A stretch of 64,000 nucleotides of DNA from an uncultured Paracoccaceae bacterium (GTDB taxonomy: Bacteria > Pseudomonadota > Alphaproteobacteria > Rhodobacterales > Rhodobacteraceae). The position numbers and the translations under genes were made by a program. The stretch spans positions 62,001 through 126,000 of the forward strand of contig CANLQO010000002.1 in NCBI GenBank assembly GCA_947493335.1. Direction: 5' to 3'. Under the pieces are notes generated by a model. The model made no database searches, had not been told where the DNA came from, and worked only from the letters and a program-made list of their open reading frames with translations. Below are positions 16,159-25,031 of the stretch, in pieces. Position 1 is the stretch's first letter; every line of letters begins with the position of its first letter.

Positions 16159-16467
16159 ATGGAAATGCATGACGCCAAGCGCGTATCAATCGTGATCGAA
16201 GCCCCGCTGGAACGGCGATTGGCCGACGCCCTGACAGAGGCGGGGGTGACAGGTTACACCATCATGCCCGTACTCGGTGGCTCTGGCCGGTCCGGCCAAT
16301 GGAGCCGCGAGGGCCAGTTGGGCCGCTCTGGCATGGTGAATTTCATCTGCCTGATCCGGCCCGAACGGCTGGATGGTCTGCTGGAAGCGGCTTTTGCCGT
16401 GGTCGAACAGCACATCGGCGTGGTCAGCGTGACGGATGCAAAGGTGCTGCGGGCCGAACGGTTCTGA
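16159..16467 (+). CDS. PII-like signalling protein (SbtB-like partner of SbtA)
   Basis: A 102-residue protein with the ferredoxin-like PII fold. Visible are the first strand RVSIVIEAP, the helix RRLADALTEAGVTGYTIMPV, a Gly/Ser/Arg-rich loop at about residues 39-58 in the T-loop position, then MVNFICLIRPERLDGLLEAAF. In cyanobacteria SbtB binds cAMP and adenine nucleotides and gates SbtA. The C-terminal redox CGPxGC tail of some SbtB proteins is absent; this one ends LRAERF. A GGAGG site precedes ATG 16159, one base after the sbtA stop. Confidence 0.82.
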   Translation: MEMHDAKRVSIVIEAPLERRLADALTEAGVTGYTIMPVLGGSGRSGQWSREGQLGRSGMVNFICLIRPERLDGLLEAAFAVVEQHIGVVSVTDAKVLRAERF

Positions 16468-16468
16468 C

Positions 16469-18097
16469 CTAGCCCGATGCGCCTTTCGGCACGTCTCGGT
16501 TTTCGGCCAGCAGCGCGTCCCGATCCCAATAGCCGATCATGACACCCGGCGTTTCCTCGTTCCGGGCCATCGCATCAACCTCGGCGGCGGATTTTGTGGT
16601 GCGAGTGTGGTGCTGACGGGCCCAGCGAAAATGCGCCTCTTCCAGCCGGGCAAGATGATCTGCACAGGCCGGATCCTCTGCCCGGTCGATGCATTCCCCG
16701 GGATCGGTCCGCAGGTCAAATAGCAGCGGGCGCAGCGTTTCGCAGTGTACGTATTTCCAGCGCCCATCAAAAACCATCGTCAGGCGCGCGTCCTTTTGGT
16801 CTACCCCGACCTGATACCGCACATCGCGCGTCGCATAATCGTATTCCGAGATTGCAACATCGCGCCACGGCAGGGCCTCTCCATTCAAAAGCGGGCTGAG
16901 CGTGCGGCCTTCAAGGATATGTGGCTTGGCCGGTCCGCCGAAAAATTCAAGAAATGTCGGGGCGAGGTCAATGCCCTCGACCAGAGCATTCGTCATCGTC
17001 CCGCGCGTGGCGTCAGCCGCAGGGCGCGGATCGTAGATGATCAGCGGAATGCGGGCCGAACTGTCATAGAACAGATCCTTTTCGCCCAGCCAATGATCGC
17101 CCATGTTGTCGCCGTGGTCCGAACAGAAGACAATCATCGTGTCTGCAAACCGGCCCGCCCGTTCAAGATAGTCGAAGAGGCGACCCATCTCATCGTCGAG
17201 CTGCTTGATCAGCCCCATGTAGGCGGGGCCAACAAGATCGCGCACCTCGTCCCGCGCAAAAGTTTTGTTGAACCGCGCGGCCATCCAGGCCTGCATGAGC
17301 GGATGATTGGTCTGGCGCTCTGCCTCCGCACGATTGACCGGCGGCAGGTCTTCGGGGCCATACATGTCGTTATAGGGGGCCGGGGCAAGATAGGGCCAAT
17401 GCGGCTTGATATAGCTGAGGTGACACAGCCAGGGCCGATCACCTTGCGCGTCGATGAAGTCGATCCCGCGCGTGGTCAGCCAGGCGGTTTCGGAATGCTC
17501 TGCTGGCACCCGCGCGGGCAGGCGGGAATTCTTGAGCAACCAGCCGGACAGCCGCTCGCCATTGGGCCCGTCGGCGCTGTTGGCCCATTCCTCCCACGGG
17601 TTTTCACCGTCAAATCCGTGGCTGCGCAGATAGGCATTGTAGTCCGTGCCATGGCGACCGGGATAGTCGCTGCTATTCAGCCCGTCGTCGCGCACGACCA
17701 CTTCAAACCCGCATTCGCTGACCAGCGCGCCAATCGTGCTGTCGGGTTCGATCCCCAGCCGTGCCATGCCCTCACGATCAGGGATCATATGCGTTTTTCC
17801 GACCAGCGCGCAGGTCACATCCAACTCGCGCAGATGATCGCCCAGCGTGATCTCACCCACCCGCAAAGGAAAGCCATTCCAGGTTGATCCGTGGCTGCGC
17901 ACGTAGCGCCCGGTATAAAAACTCATCCGGCTTGGCCCGCAGATGGGCGATTGCACGTAGGTCTTGTTGAACCGCACGCCTTTGGCCGCCAGCCGGTCCA
18001 GATGCGGGGTGTCGATATGTGTCGCGCCAAAGCAACTCAGGTAGTCCCAGCGCAGTTGATCGGCCATGATCCACAGGACGTTTTTTGCGGTTGCCAT
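16469..18097 (-). CDS. Sulfatase / phosphonate monoester hydrolase-family enzyme
   Basis: A 542-residue alkaline-phosphatase superfamily hydrolase. The formylglycine motif Cys-x-Pro-Ser-Arg is SPICGPSRMSFYTGR (Cys53); Cys53 would be converted to formylglycine. Metal-binding motifs are IMADQLRWD near residue 10 and FCSDHGDNMGDHWLGEKDLFYD near 330. The layout resembles the phosphonate monoester hydrolase/arylsulfatase branch. ATG 18097 is preferred over TTG 18121 because GGGGTGA lies just before it. No signal peptide. It is convergent with the PII-like gene, one base apart. The natural substrate, a sulfate or phosphonate ester, is unknown. Confidence 0.9.
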   Translation of the reverse strand: MATAKNVLWIMADQLRWDYLSCFGATHIDTPHLDRLAAKGVRFNKTYVQSPICGPSRMSFYTGRYVRSHGSTWNGFPLRVGEITLGDHLRELDVTCALVGKTHMIPDREGMARLGIEPDSTIGALVSECGFEVVVRDDGLNSSDYPGRHGTDYNAYLRSHGFDGENPWEEWANSADGPNGERLSGWLLKNSRLPARVPAEHSETAWLTTRGIDFIDAQGDRPWLCHLSYIKPHWPYLAPAPYNDMYGPEDLPPVNRAEAERQTNHPLMQAWMAARFNKTFARDEVRDLVGPAYMGLIKQLDDEMGRLFDYLERAGRFADTMIVFCSDHGDNMGDHWLGEKDLFYDSSARIPLIIYDPRPAADATRGTMTNALVEGIDLAPTFLEFFGGPAKPHILEGRTLSPLLNGEALPWRDVAISEYDYATRDVRYQVGVDQKDARLTMVFDGRWKYVHCETLRPLLFDLRTDPGECIDRAEDPACADHLARLEEAHFRWARQHHTRTTKSAAEVDAMARNEETPGVMIGYWDRDALLAENRDVPKGASG

Positions 18098-18209
18098 GTT
18101 GTCACCCCGATTGCCGGGCAAACGTCGCGCCGACCCTTCGGTGCACAGAAAACCCGATCAGCCGGGCAATGACAATTGCGCCCGTCACACCGATCAGGGC
18201 CAGGCCGGA

Positions 18210-18386
18210 TTACTTCTTGTCGCGGGCGGCCTTTTCTTCGCGGGTCAGCTTGTTACCCCAGACATTGTTGCTCAGCCCCAGTTCTGCCGGGGCCGGCTTT
18301 GTCTTGCCAACACTGACCTTGCCGCCCTTGTTCAGGAATTCCTGAATAAGCGCCTCGTCCGTCGTTTCTTTGGGAACCTGTTTCAT
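18210..18386 (-). CDS. 58-residue conserved-looking small protein
   Basis: A short ORF (ATG 18386, TAA 18210) encodes a Lys/Glu-rich, hydrophilic peptide starting MKQVPKETTDEALIQEF and ending REEKAAR with a DKK tail. The middle segment ELGLSNNVWGNKLT looks ordered. Its codon use is GC-rich at third positions like the neighbours. I recall similar small proteins in related genomes but cannot name a family. It lies downstream of dapA on the same strand, and a perfect 10-bp hairpin overlaps its start codon. Confidence 0.65.
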   Translation of the reverse strand: MKQVPKETTDEALIQEFLNKGGKVSVGKTKPAPAELGLSNNVWGNKLTREEKAARDKK

Positions 18387-18412
18387 AGGGGCAGGCTATC
18401 GGCTGCCCCTAT
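18385..18412 (-). promoter_or_regulatory. Perfect hairpin occluding the small-ORF start codon
   Basis: ATAGGGGCAG (18385-18394) and CTGCCCCTAT (18403-18412) are perfectly complementary over 10 bp with an 8-nt loop. On the minus strand the second arm contains the A and T of the ATG of the 58-residue gene. There is no T-run after it, so it is not a standard terminator for dapA. It may hide the start codon or act as a processing or pausing site. Confidence 0.55.
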
Positions 18413-18428
18413 GTGGCGCAACCGCGCG

Positions 18429-19301
18429 TTAGTTCAGCAGGCCAGCATGCACCATGCCATCGCGGATCGCGGCCTTGGTGCCGTCGGTCAGACCCACAAG
18501 GGGTGCGCGCACCTCTTCATTGCCGATGCCCAACAGTGACATGCCGTACTTCGCACCAACCAGCCCCGGCTCCATAAAAATCGCCTCGTGCAGGGGCATC
18601 AGCCGGTCCAGATAGGTCAGCGCTGTTGCGTAGTCCCCCGACAGCGTCGCTTCCTGGAATTCAGCGCAGAGTTTTGGCGCGACATTCGCGGTGACAGAGA
18701 TGCAGCCAACCCCGCCGTGGGCGTTAAAGCCAAGCGCCGTGGCGTCCTCACCCGACAACTGAATGAAATCCGCGCCGCAGTGATGGCGCTGTTTCGGCAC
18801 GCGGGCCAGATCGCCGGTGGCATCCTTGACGCCGACGATCATCGGGTGCTTGGCCAGTTCGGCCATTGTCGCCACTGACATATCAACCGAGGACCGGCCC
18901 GGGATGTTGTAGATGATGATCGGCAAGCCGCAATCAGCAGCCGCAGTAAAATGCGCGATCAAACCGGCCTGCGTCGGCTTGTTGTAATAGGGTGTCACGA
19001 CCAGTGCGGCATCGGCCCCCGCCTCTTTCGCCGCCTGCACAAGGCGCACGGTCTCTGCGGTGTTGTTGGACCCGGCCCCGGCGATCACCTTGACCCGGCC
19101 CGCGGCGTGATCGACGACCGTTTTGACGACCAGATCATGCTCTGCATGGGTCAGTGTCGGGCTTTCACCCGTCGTGCCAACAGGCACAAGCCCGTGCGAG
19201 CCCTGATCGATATGCCAGTCCACCAGTTTTTTGAGCGCATCAAGATCCACCTGGCCGTCCGTGAACGGCGTGACGAGGGCGGGCAAAGAGCCTTTGAACA
19301 T
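18429..19301 (-). CDS. dapA: 4-hydroxy-tetrahydrodipicolinate synthase
   Basis: A 290-residue aldolase-class enzyme that condenses pyruvate with aspartate semialdehyde, the first committed step of lysine and diaminopimelate synthesis. Family motifs are [14 protein letters not shown] (residues 43-56), [17 protein letters not shown] (about 132-148) and [11 protein letters not shown]; the Schiff-base Lys is in [11 protein letters not shown] (about 160). Length is normal. lysA for the last step of the pathway lies at 43.6-44.9 kb. The gene is divergent from the lytic transglycosylase. Confidence 0.95.
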   Translation of the reverse strand: MFKGSLPALVTPFTDGQVDLDALKKLVDWHIDQGSHGLVPVGTTGESPTLTHAEHDLVVKTVVDHAAGRVKVIAGAGSNNTAETVRLVQAAKEAGADAALVVTPYYNKPTQAGLIAHFTAAADCGLPIIIYNIPGRSSVDMSVATMAELAKHPMIVGVKDATGDLARVPKQRHHCGADFIQLSGEDATALGFNAHGGVGCISVTANVAPKLCAEFQEATLSGDYATALTYLDRLMPLHEAIFMEPGLVGAKYGMSLLGIGNEEVRAPLVGLTDGTKAAIRDGMVHAGLLN

Positions 19302-19426
19302 GACGCGCTTCCTTTTGGTGGGGGGCAGGATTGCCCCGGTTAAATCGCGCGGACACTAGACGCCTTTCCGCCGAATGCCAAGAATGTGCGTTGCAGGTTT
19401 GGCCGGTTTCGATACGATCATTTGTG

Positions 19427-21541
19427 ATGTTCCCCCGCACGCGTCTTCATATGCCCCGTTGTTTTCTTTTTCTGTTGTGGTTTCTGGCCGCACCGCTCAG
19501 CGCGCAAACCATCGACGCGGATGCTGTCGCCGCGGTCAAAGCTGCGGATGCAGGCGATTATGATATCGCGATGGCGCTTTCGGATGATGCGGTGACGCAA
19601 GACCTGGTGCGTTGGATCCAGTTGCGCAGCGGCGACGGCACGTTCGGACAATATGCGACGTTTCTGGTGGCAAACCCCGGTTGGCCCGCGCAGTCCGCGC
19701 TGCGCGCCCGCGCGGAAGAGGCTTTGCCAAAAGGCACCAATCCGGACGTGATCCTTGCCTTTTTTGCGACCGAGCCGCCACGCACCGGCGAAGGGGCGGT
19801 GCGGCTGGCAGAGGCGCTGATCGCCAAGGGACGCATCGCAGAGGCTGAAGAGGCCATCCAGACCGCATGGCGCGACCTGCGCCTGACCGATAGCGGGCAA
19901 GAGGTTTTGACCGAAGGTTTTGCCGATCTGCTGGAACCAATCCACGCCGACCGGATGGATCAACTGCTCTGGCGCTGGCGCACGTCAGAGGCGCAGCGCA
20001 TGATGGACCTGCTGGACGAAGACCAGCAGGCGCTGGCCAAGGCGCGCATCGCCTATATTCGCAAGATCGGCGGCATTGATGACGCGGTCAAAGCCGTGCC
20101 CCCTGCCCTGCAGGACCATCCCGGCCTTGCCTATGACCACTACAATTGGCTTGCCGATACCGGAAACCGCAGTGCTGCGGTGAAAATCCTGCGCGCGCGT
20201 TCCGCCACCGCCGACACCTTGGGAGAGCCGTTTCGCTGGTCTGGTTGGCGGCGCTCGCTTGCACGCTGGGAAATGCGCGAGGGGCGGCCCGATGTCGCCT
20301 ATGAACTGGCATCGCAACACCACCTGACCGAAGGGTCATCCTTTGCCGATCTGGAATGGCTCGCGGGCTATCTGCAATTGACCTATCTGGATGATGCCAC
20401 CGCAGCTTTGGCGCATTTCGACACTGCCCGCGCGGCGGTGGACAGCCCGATTTCAGTGGGGCGCATGGCCTATTGGCAAGGGCGGGCGCACACCGTTCTG
20501 GGCAATTCGGATGCCGCGCAATCCGCCTATTCCGAGGCAGCCCAGCATCAAACCGCCTTTTACGGCCTGCTGGCCGCCGAAAAGCTGGGGCAACCGCTTG
20601 ACCCGGTGCTCGCCAGTCCGGCCGGCGTCTGGGATGACGCGCTGATGGACACGCCGCTTATCAGGGCCGCCTTTACCCTTTTGGCCGCCGAGGAACGCGG
20701 GGCGGCCACGCAGTTCTTTGTCCAGATCGGCCGCGACCTGCCAGCCGCGCAACTGGCCCAGATCGGCGCGGGGTTGAACGACGCGGAAGAGGTCTATTTC
20801 GCCGTCGCCATGGGCAAAGCTGCCGTCACACAAGGCAAGGTCATCCCCAGCATCTACTTTCCTCTGCACCCGCTGGCGGACACCGATTTGCGGGTCGAAC
20901 CGGCGCTCGCCCTTGCCATCGCGCGACGCGAATCAGAGTTCAACGCCGGTGTCGGCAGCCCTGTCGGCGCGCTTGGCCTCATGCAGTTGATGCCCGCGAC
21001 TGCCGAAGAGGTCGCAGGCTTTGAAGGCGTGGCCTACAGCCGCCCGCGCCTGACCGGTGACTGGGCCTATAACGCACGGTTGGGGGATCGGTATCTGGCG
21101 GAACTTACGGCGCAATTTGGCCCGTCAGTCGTGCAGATCGCAGCGGGCTACAATGCGGGGCCAAGCCGTCCTGAAAACTGGATGGACGAGCGGGGCGATC
21201 CCCGGCTGGGTGAGGTCGACGTCGTTGACTGGATTGAGCACATCCCGTTCCGCGAGACCCGCAATTATGTGCAGCGCGTGGCAGAATCGATCCCGGTTTA
21301 TCGCGCCCGCCTGACTGGTGAAACCGGTCCGGTCCGGTTCACCGCAATACTCAATGGCGAAAAGCCGGTTGTGCGCCCCTTCGCACGCGGAGAGGCCCCG
21401 GTGCAGGGCGAAAGCGCGCTGACCCGGCAATCTGTCAGCACCTCGGACGCGCCGCCCTTGCGCGCTGTGGCCCGGCCCGCGCGGCCTGCGGCGCCCACCG
21501 GCCCGACCGGCATCCGGCCTATCGCACGACCGGGCGGCTAG
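19427..21541 (+). CDS. Soluble lytic murein transglycosylase (SLT-type)
   Basis: A 704-residue periplasmic enzyme that cleaves peptidoglycan glycan strands. Start ATG 19427 gives a signal peptide (RTRLHMPRC, then a hydrophobic core ending PLSAQ); ATG 19451 is the alternative. About 450 residues of alpha-helical superhelix precede the catalytic SLT domain. That domain has ALAIARRESEFN with the catalytic Glu, GSPVGALGLMQLMPATAEEV, and AAGYNAGPSRPENW. The C-terminal tail is Ala/Pro/Arg-rich and probably disordered. Its TAG is shared with the convergent DMT transporter stop (CTAG). Confidence 0.94.
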   Translation: MFPRTRLHMPRCFLFLLWFLAAPLSAQTIDADAVAAVKAADAGDYDIAMALSDDAVTQDLVRWIQLRSGDGTFGQYATFLVANPGWPAQSALRARAEEALPKGTNPDVILAFFATEPPRTGEGAVRLAEALIAKGRIAEAEEAIQTAWRDLRLTDSGQEVLTEGFADLLEPIHADRMDQLLWRWRTSEAQRMMDLLDEDQQALAKARIAYIRKIGGIDDAVKAVPPALQDHPGLAYDHYNWLADTGNRSAAVKILRARSATADTLGEPFRWSGWRRSLARWEMREGRPDVAYELASQHHLTEGSSFADLEWLAGYLQLTYLDDATAALAHFDTARAAVDSPISVGRMAYWQGRAHTVLGNSDAAQSAYSEAAQHQTAFYGLLAAEKLGQPLDPVLASPAGVWDDALMDTPLIRAAFTLLAAEERGAATQFFVQIGRDLPAAQLAQIGAGLNDAEEVYFAVAMGKAAVTQGKVIPSIYFPLHPLADTDLRVEPALALAIARRESEFNAGVGSPVGALGLMQLMPATAEEVAGFEGVAYSRPRLTGDWAYNARLGDRYLAELTAQFGPSVVQIAAGYNAGPSRPENWMDERGDPRLGEVDVVDWIEHIPFRETRNYVQRVAESIPVYRARLTGETGPVRFTAILNGEKPVVRPFARGEAPVQGESALTRQSVSTSDAPPLRAVARPARPAAPTGPTGIRPIARPGG

Positions 21542-22404
21542 CCCATCACGCGACGGCTGCGCAAAAGTGTGAATACCCCGGCGGCCACGACGATGGCGGC
21601 CCCGATGGCCACATGCAGTTCCAACACTTCGCCAAAGACAAAGATGCCAATCGCGCTGCCAAAGACCAGTTGCAGATAGGCAAAGGGCTGCACGGCACTC
21701 GCTTCGGCAACCTCATAGGTCTTGATGAGCAACCAATGGCCTGTGGCGCCGGTCACGCACAGCACTGCCATCAGCATCCAGTCGCGTGCCATCATCGGCT
21801 CCCAAAAGCTGATGCCGATCGCGGTGGTGACAACGCACCCCACCGTGCCGGTCCAGAAAAAGCTGGTGGCTGTACTGTCTTGCCGTGCGGCATAGCGCGT
21901 CAGCAGGGAATAAAGCGCAAACATCAACGCAGAGGTCAGCGCCACCAGCGCGTGCGGGCTGAAGACGGCAACGCCCGGCTGCAATATCATCAGGATCCCG
22001 ACGAACCCCACGCCAATCGCTGTCCACCGCCGCCAACCGACATTTTCCCCCAAAACCGGCCCGGAAAGGGCCGCCACCAAGAGCGGATAGCTTGCAAAAA
22101 TCGCAAGGCTCTCGACCAATCCCAGCAGGACAAAGGCGAGCACCATCACGTTGATCTCAAGCGCCAGCAGAACGCCGCGAAAAGCCTGCAACACCGGTTG
22201 CCGCGTGGCCGCTGCCGCGCGGATCGACCCCGCTTGCCTGCGGGCAATCGCGATGACAAAGGCCGCAAAGAACCAATAGCGGATCATCACGATCATCATG
22301 ACGTTATATTCCCCCGCCAAATGGCGTGAGAGACCATCTTGCGTGGCAAAGATCAGCATGGTGAGCGACATCAGCGCGATGCCAAGGCGGGTATTGCTTT
22401 GCAT
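21538..22404 (-). CDS. EamA/DMT-family transporter
   Basis: A 288-residue inner-membrane protein with about ten hydrophobic helices in two EamA repeats: the first from LGIALMSLTMLIFATQDGLSR, the second from ALVALTSALMFALYSLLTRY. Members export or import metabolites such as amino acids, but no substrate can be assigned. The start is ATG 22404, overlapping the mnmD stop by one base (TGATG), so the two are coupled. The longer frame upstream reads through mnmD in another phase and is not part of the gene. Confidence 0.88.
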   Translation of the reverse strand: MQSNTRLGIALMSLTMLIFATQDGLSRHLAGEYNVMMIVMIRYWFFAAFVIAIARRQAGSIRAAAATRQPVLQAFRGVLLALEINVMVLAFVLLGLVESLAIFASYPLLVAALSGPVLGENVGWRRWTAIGVGFVGILMILQPGVAVFSPHALVALTSALMFALYSLLTRYAARQDSTATSFFWTGTVGCVVTTAIGISFWEPMMARDWMLMAVLCVTGATGHWLLIKTYEVAEASAVQPFAYLQLVFGSAIGIFVFGEVLELHVAIGAAIVVAAGVFTLLRSRRVMG

Positions 22405-23087
22405 CAGTCGCGCCTTGCTTTTGTCATGTGGCGCTTGCGGCCAAAGCCCGGCGCGCGGGTGACTTCGAACCCCGCTTCCGCCAGCGCACGGCGCACGTGA
22501 CCAGCCGCCGCATAGGTCGCCGCCGTCCCACCCGGTGCAGTATGGGCATAAACCTCTTGCAGAAGTGACGGCTCCCAAAGCGCGGGGTTTTTGGCCGGCG
22601 AAAACCCATCCAGAAACCACGCGTCTGCCACACCGGACCATTGCGGCAGGGTTTCCCGCGCGTCACCCGTGATCACATGCAGCGTCAACCGCTCTGTCAC
22701 ATTCACCGGCTCCGCACCAGGGCGCCACCGCGCCAACAGCGCATCGGCCTGATCGGCCACCTCCGGGAAGGCGTCCAGCGCCCGCGCCATGTCGGCAGGG
22801 ACCATTGGATAGGCCTCAAAACTGGTAAAGTGCAATGACCCCGGTGCGCCCGCACCTTCCCACGCCGCCCAGGTGGTCAACAGGTTCAATCCGGTGCCAA
22901 AGCCAAGCTCTGCAATCCGGAAATTCCCGCCGAACCGCGCGGGCAGGTCGTTTCCTGCCAGAAACACATGCCGCGTCTCGTCCAGGCCACCGGCCAGCGA
23001 ATAGTACGGGTCGTCAAACTGGGTTGAGACGGGAACGGCACCGTTGTCGGTGTCGCGCCAGTCAAGCGATGCGGTCTGGTCGGTCAT
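22404..23087 (-). CDS. mnmD: tRNA (5-methylaminomethyl-2-thiouridine) methyltransferase MnmD
   Basis: A 227-residue SAM-dependent methyltransferase of the DUF752/MnmC N-domain family, which methylates 5-aminomethyl-2-thiouridine at the tRNA wobble position. Motifs: the N-terminal DDPYYSLAGGLDETRHVFL, the SAM site IAELGFGTGLNLL (about 59-71) and WFLDGFSPAKNPALW with the catalytic Asp (about 158-172). In E. coli this domain is fused to the FAD domain of MnmC; here that half is the divergent gene at 23138. Start ATG 23087; a longer frame upstream is not conserved. Confidence 0.9.
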   Translation of the reverse strand: MTDQTASLDWRDTDNGAVPVSTQFDDPYYSLAGGLDETRHVFLAGNDLPARFGGNFRIAELGFGTGLNLLTTWAAWEGAGAPGSLHFTSFEAYPMVPADMARALDAFPEVADQADALLARWRPGAEPVNVTERLTLHVITGDARETLPQWSGVADAWFLDGFSPAKNPALWEPSLLQEVYAHTAPGGTAATYAAAGHVRRALAEAGFEVTRAPGFGRKRHMTKARRD

Positions 23088-23137
23088 GGAATGGTGCCTT
23101 AGGTATCGTGGCGAACATTGCACGAGGGACGCACCAA

Positions 23138-24142
23138 ATGGCAATCGGAGACGTCACTGTTCGCGGCGCGGGAATTTTTGGCCTTTCGGTGGCCTATGCC
23201 TGTGCGCGGCGCGGCGCGCGGGTGCAGGTGATCGACCCGCACGGCGTGGCGGCCGGTGCCTCTGGCGGGATCGTTGGTGCGCTGGCCCCACATGTGCCGG
23301 AACAATGGAACCCAAAAAAGGCGTTTCAACTGGACAGTCTGCTGATGGCCGAAGCGTTCTGGGCAAGCGTCGCTGACCTGAGCGGTCTGCCAACGGGTTA
23401 CGCGCGCTCCGGCCGCTTGCAGCCTTTGGCCGATGATGCCGCTGTGGCGCTCGCCCAGCGTCGTGCCATCACCGCAAAGGATCACTGGGGCGACCACGCC
23501 ACATGGTCGGTCGTCGACGCCAGCGAAGCCGCATGGGAACCGCCCACCCCCACCGGTCTATTGATCCACGACACGCTGTCCGCCCTGATCCATCCGCGAC
23601 AGGCGACGACGGCATTGGCGGGCGCCGTTGCCGCGTTGGGTGGCACCATCACGACCGCAGGCGAAGATGCTGGCAAGGTGATCTGGGCCACCGGCTGGCA
23701 AGGGTTGGATGGGCTTGGCAACGGTGTCAAAGGGCAAGCCGCGCTGCTTGAATTCGACGCGCGCGGCGCCCCGCAGCTTTTCGCCGATACGTTACACATC
23801 ATTCCCCATGGCGACGGCACCGTTGCCATTGGCTCCACCTCGGAACGTGAGTTTACTGACCCCTTAGCCACGGACAAAACCCTTGATGACGTGATCGCGC
23901 GTGCCAAAGCGGCCATGCCGGTGCTGGCCCACGCCCCCGTCATCATCCGATGGGCGGGTGTCCGCCCCCTCGCCAAATCCCGCGCACCGCTTTTGGGTCC
24001 CCACCCGCTGATCCCCGGTGCCTTCATTGCCAATGGCGGCTTTAAGATCGGCTTTGGCATGGCCCCCAAAGTCGGTGAGGTCATGGCCGATCTGGTGCTG
24101 GACGACCGTGACACGATCCCCGACGGGTTCCGCGCAAACTGA
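23138..24142 (+). CDS. mnmC: FAD-dependent tRNA cmnm5s2U oxidoreductase (MnmC C-terminal-domain enzyme)
   Basis: A 334-residue DAO-fold flavoenzyme that removes the carboxymethyl group from cmnm5s2U34 so that MnmD can methylate it. The FAD motif VRGAGIFGLSVAYACARRGA is at residues 8-27, then GASGGIVGALAPHVPEQWNPKK, a stretch typical of MnmC, and WAGVRPLAKSRAPLLG near the C-terminus. ATG 23138 has a CGAGGGA site upstream; the longer frame runs through mnmD antisense sequence. It is divergent from mnmD across only 50 bp, so both enzymes are probably co-regulated. Confidence 0.9.
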   Translation: MAIGDVTVRGAGIFGLSVAYACARRGARVQVIDPHGVAAGASGGIVGALAPHVPEQWNPKKAFQLDSLLMAEAFWASVADLSGLPTGYARSGRLQPLADDAAVALAQRRAITAKDHWGDHATWSVVDASEAAWEPPTPTGLLIHDTLSALIHPRQATTALAGAVAALGGTITTAGEDAGKVIWATGWQGLDGLGNGVKGQAALLEFDARGAPQLFADTLHIIPHGDGTVAIGSTSEREFTDPLATDKTLDDVIARAKAAMPVLAHAPVIIRWAGVRPLAKSRAPLLGPHPLIPGAFIANGGFKIGFGMAPKVGEVMADLVLDDRDTIPDGFRAN

Positions 24143-24215
24143 TCCTTTCGTCTGCAATGCGACATGCACCCGGCGCCGCGTCCGGCTGCTAGTCTGAGGC
24201 GCGAAAGGATTTGTC

Positions 24216-25031
24216 ATGCACCACTTTTTCAGCCGTCTCGGCCTTTTTTTCACCCTCGCGACCCTAACCCTGCCGTTTCGGGCCATGGCTCAATCGCCGA
24301 TGACGGTCTGGAACGCGGCCTATCAGGAAAACTATGAAACCGACGATATCGACGTCATCCTGTCCCAGGCGCGTGACGCCTATGTGCTGCTCGACCCGTT
24401 CTTCGACCCCGAAGAAGCCGCCGCCCAAGTCGCCGCGCTGCACGCCAGTGGCAATCAGGTCGCGGCCTATATGAGCATCGGCACGGGCGAAAACTGGCGC
24501 GATGATTTCGACCTCCTGCGCCCCGCTCTCGCACAGCGCCAATGGGGCGAATGGGACGGTGAGTATTTCATCTCGGACGCCGGTCCGCTGGCCCTGTCCG
24601 TCATGAAGGCCCGGATTGATCGCATCGCGGGTTGGGGATTTGACTGGATCGAATTCGACAACATGGACTGGGCCGAGGATACCGACAACGTCGCCGAATA
24701 CGCCCTATCCGTGACCCAGCCAGAGGGGATGCGGTATTATCAGGCGCTTTGCCAATATGCCCATGCAAAAGGTCTGAAATGCATGGCGAAAAGCACGGTC
24801 TGGGGGGCCGAGATCTTTGACGGTGCCACCTACGAATCCTATCCCGATGATCTGCAATGGTGGGACAAGGCGGGCGCGCAGGCCTTTGCGGCTGCAGGCA
24901 AGCCCGTTATCATCGTGCATTACGCCGAAGACGACTGCGCAGGCGTCTATGCCGACTACCGCATAACCTATGGCGCGGGGCTGTCGTTCTTATGTGAAAA
25001 CAACGCGCGCCGTGGCTACGTGCGGTTCTAG
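24216..25031 (+). CDS. GH114-like (TM1410) glycoside hydrolase-fold secreted protein
   Basis: A 271-residue exported protein. A signal peptide (hydrophobic core LGLFFTLATLTLPF, ending AMAQ) is followed by a TIM-barrel of the GH114/TM1410 type: QVAAYMSIGTGENWRDDF (about 81-98), GFDWIEFDNMDWAED (about 146-160) with the likely catalytic acids, and GLKCMAKSTVW. GH114 contains endo-alpha-1,4-polygalactosaminidases, but many bacterial members have unproved activity. GAAAGGAT precedes ATG 24216. Its TAG is shared with the convergent MaoC-like gene. Confidence 0.85.
   Translation: MHHFFSRLGLFFTLATLTLPFRAMAQSPMTVWNAAYQENYETDDIDVILSQARDAYVLLDPFFDPEEAAAQVAALHASGNQVAAYMSIGTGENWRDDFDLLRPALAQRQWGEWDGEYFISDAGPLALSVMKARIDRIAGWGFDWIEFDNMDWAEDTDNVAEYALSVTQPEGMRYYQALCQYAHAKGLKCMAKSTVWGAEIFDGATYESYPDDLQWWDKAGAQAFAAAGKPVIIVHYAEDDCAGVYADYRITYGAGLSFLCENNARRGYVRF

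Noticed and set aside
16745-17887. 380-residue open frame on the plus strand
   Set aside because: Antisense shadow of the sulfatase gene, whose motifs are complete.
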